Shown in pieces: positions 6,425-7,777 of a stretch of DNA of 7,777 nt. A model generated the notes under the pieces. The model searched no databases. It was not told the origin of the DNA and saw nothing but the letters and a program-made list of their open reading frames with translations. The stretch is from Pseudomonadota bacterium (GTDB lineage Bacteria > Pseudomonadota > Gammaproteobacteria > UBA6186 > Azoamicaceae): the NCBI GenBank assembly GCA_021848375.1, contig JAJZUR010000073.1:1-7777 (forward strand), in the 5' to 3' direction. A program made the translations under genes and the position numbers. Every line of letters begins with the position of its first letter. Positions within the stretch are counted from its first letter, which is position 1.

Positions 6425-6586
6425 ATGGCAAAACGAAAAACCATTATTGTAAAGTTGCAATCTGAAGCATCTGATTATTTTTACACCACTCGCAAAAATC
6501 CAAAGATGGCGCATAAGCTTGAGCTTCGAAAATTCGATCCGATTATCCACGCTTATGCCGTCTTTAAAGAAAAGAAAATCAAGTAA
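6425..6586 (+). CDS. rpmG: Large ribosomal subunit protein bL33
   Basis: Direct translation from ATG at 6425 gives 53 residues beginning MAKRKTIIVKL, with FYTTRKNP (19-26), KLELRKFDP (31-39) and the ending FKEKKIK, the signature of 50S protein L33. It has no cysteines, so it is the zinc-independent form, and its length is within the family range of about 50-56. AAGGG (6413-6417) lies 7 bases before the start. It sits between rpmB and birA, with only 6 bases separating its stop from the birA start. Confidence 0.97.
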   Translation: MAKRKTIIVKLQSEASDYFYTTRKNPKMAHKLELRKFDPIIHAYAVFKEKKIK

Positions 6587-6592
6587 TCTTCC

Positions 6593-7573
6593 TTGACGGA
6601 GACGCTAAAAAAGCTGCTACAGCTCCTATTGGATGGACAATTCCATTCCGGAGAACAGTTAGGTAAAGCCTTAGGCGTTACCCGCAGCGCCATCTGGAAA
6701 TTGATTAAACAACTTGAAATATGGGATCTCACCATTGAATCCGTTACCAACAAAGGTTATCGCATAACCGAGCCCTTAACCTTATTGGATAAACCTAAAA
6801 TTCTCTCCTTTCTCGAACCTCTACCAAAAAATCAATTAAATAACCTAGAAATATTGGATACCATCCCATCTACCAATGATTATCTGATGGAGAATCGCCA
6901 GGCTAAATTAGGCAACGTTGTTTGCCTTGCCGAAAAACAAACGAAGGCAAAAGGCAGACGTGCGCGTAATTGGGTTGCGCCCTTTGCGAAAAATATTTAT
7001 TTATCTATTTTATGGCGTTTTCCGCAAGAACCGAGTGAATTATCGGGTTTGAGTTTAATCGTGGCAATGGCAGTCATTGAAGCGCTGCGAGCATACGGAA
7101 TTACACATCCTTTGGGTATTAAATGGCCAAATGATGTGATGGCCGATGGTAAGAAACTCGCCGGCGTTTTAGTGGAAATTGCGGGAGAGTCGAATGATAT
7201 TTGCAGTGCCGTTATCGGTATTGGTCTTAATGTCAACATGTCATTGCAAAATGCAAGAGACATTACGCAACCGTGGATAGATGTCCAAAGCTTAACCCCC
7301 AAAAGCGTTGAGCGAAATAAATTAACGGGGCTATTGTTAAATCAACTGTTAAAAACCTTGGCGCAATTTGAGCAACAAGGATTCTTGCCATTTATGCCAC
7401 AATGGCAACCCTTAGATCTCACTTTAGGCAAACCCTTATCGCTACAGACGGCCACCACAGAATTACAAGGCATTGGCTGCGGCATCAATGCGCAAGGACA
7501 TCTGCTTATCGATATCAATGGCGAGCAAAAACATTTCTCGGGTGGAGATGTGTCCCTGCGTCTGTCCAAGTAA
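6593..7573 (+). CDS. birA: Biotin-[acetyl-CoA-carboxylase] ligase and likely biotin repressor
   Basis: BirA activates biotin with ATP to biotinyl-5'-AMP and attaches it to the biotin carboxyl carrier protein of acetyl-CoA carboxylase; the long form also represses biotin genes. The 326 residues match the E. coli long form (321). They comprise a winged helix-turn-helix (about 1-60: GQFHSGEQLGKALGVTRSAI then NKGYRI), the ligase core with the biotinyl-AMP loop KGRRARNW (120-127), KWPND (177-181), KKLAGVLVE with catalytic Lys188 (187-195), GIGLNVN (209-215), and a C-terminal SH3-like domain ending SGGDVSLR. The DNA-binding domain suggests repressor activity, but no biotin operator or bio genes are in view. 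The adenylate loop is an AKGRRA variant of the usual GRGRRG. The start is TTG at 6593, six bases after rpmG, with no clear ribosome binding site; the alignment of the N-terminus supports it, and no ATG is available before the helix-turn-helix. Expression probably depends on the rpmB promoter. Confidence 0.95.
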   Translation: MTETLKKLLQLLLDGQFHSGEQLGKALGVTRSAIWKLIKQLEIWDLTIESVTNKGYRITEPLTLLDKPKILSFLEPLPKNQLNNLEILDTIPSTNDYLMENRQAKLGNVVCLAEKQTKAKGRRARNWVAPFAKNIYLSILWRFPQEPSELSGLSLIVAMAVIEALRAYGITHPLGIKWPNDVMADGKKLAGVLVEIAGESNDICSAVIGIGLNVNMSLQNARDITQPWIDVQSLTPKSVERNKLTGLLLNQLLKTLAQFEQQGFLPFMPQWQPLDLTLGKPLSLQTATTELQGIGCGINAQGHLLIDINGEQKHFSGGDVSLRLSK

Positions 7574-7653
7574 ACTTTCTTAGGCTATTCTGATCATAAC
7601 AGCAGCTCTAATAGGGTAAACGGTAATGCACCCGGGAACTTCAAATTCAACCG

Positions 7654-7777
7654 CTGCGAGCCATGGAAGCGAGTGAAACGAGCGCGGCGAGTAGTACGAG
7701 GTAGCCGTAGCATTTTTTGCGAAACGAGTCCGCGAAGTGCGCGTGAAAAATAAGCGAAACGGCGTAAAGCCATTGTG
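7654..7777. repeat. Purine-rich, internally repetitive tail, possible dispersed intergenic element
   Basis: After birA the sequence turns abruptly GC- and purine-rich on the plus strand and repeats short units: GTGAAACGAG (7673-7682), GCGAAACGAG (7719-7728), GCGAAACGG (7754-7762), plus many GCGAG and ACGAG copies. An attttt (7712-7717) and an aaaaat (7746-7751) could pair around the middle unit. The element runs off the right edge. The minus strand is open from an ATG at 7773 to a stop at 7594 (59 residues, extremely Arg-rich), but no family is recognised. The stretch 7574-7653 shows no gene and no good terminator. Confidence 0.4.

Noticed and set aside
7574..7620. Possible terminator after birA (CTATT ... 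AATAG)
   Set aside because: The stem is five weak pairs with a loop of about 20 bases and no following T-run.
7594..7773. Minus-strand 59-codon frame as a real gene
   Set aside because: No recognisable family, no visible ribosome binding site within the window, and the composition follows from the purine-rich repeat on the opposite strand. Kept only as an observation.

Overview
The window looks like a piece of a moderately AT-rich gammaproteobacterial chromosome. The proteins resemble Pseudomonas, E. coli and Legionellales/Coxiella-type homologues. A degenerate ankyrin-repeat gene, a chromosomal TraT-like lipoprotein and the apparent loss of several biosynthetic neighbours suggest a host-associated or intracellular member of Legionellales (Coxiellaceae/Rickettsiella/Berkiella-like). 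That placement is an inference from gene content, not from a marker gene.

Layout, left to right. Positions 1-194 are an AT-rich leader in front of a plus-strand exonuclease III/Crc-family gene (195-974). Five minus-strand genes follow and are read right to left as one probable transcription unit: traT-like lipoprotein (5960-5205), dut (5201-4725), algC (4732-3332), rph (3290-2571) and an ankyrin-repeat gene (2516-996). The last of these also has a good promoter of its own. A divergent intergenic region (5961-6175) with a promoter in each direction separates this unit from a plus-strand unit rpmB-rpmG-birA (6176-7573). The right edge (about 7650-7777) is a purine-rich, internally repetitive, apparently non-coding stretch.

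Functionally this is mostly housekeeping: base-excision repair (xth), dUTP removal (dut), tRNA 3' end trimming (rph), sugar-phosphate interconversion for surface polysaccharide (algC), two 50S proteins (L28, L33) and biotin protein ligase. The order rpmG/rpmB ... dut-algC ... rph/crc is a condensed form of a segment known from Pseudomonas, in which radC, coaBC, argB and pyrE lie between these genes. Here those four are absent, and a traT-like gene and an ankyrin gene occupy gaps.

The parts most worth attention are: (i) the 506-residue ankyrin protein with an unrecognised N-terminal two thirds, in the place downstream of rph where pyrE usually sits; (ii) the Crc-like protein that keeps a complete nuclease active site; (iii) the traT-like gene heading the dut-algC operon; and (iv) the repetitive right-hand tail. 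I see no CRISPR array, tRNA, rRNA, insertion sequence, or defence or biosynthetic cluster.
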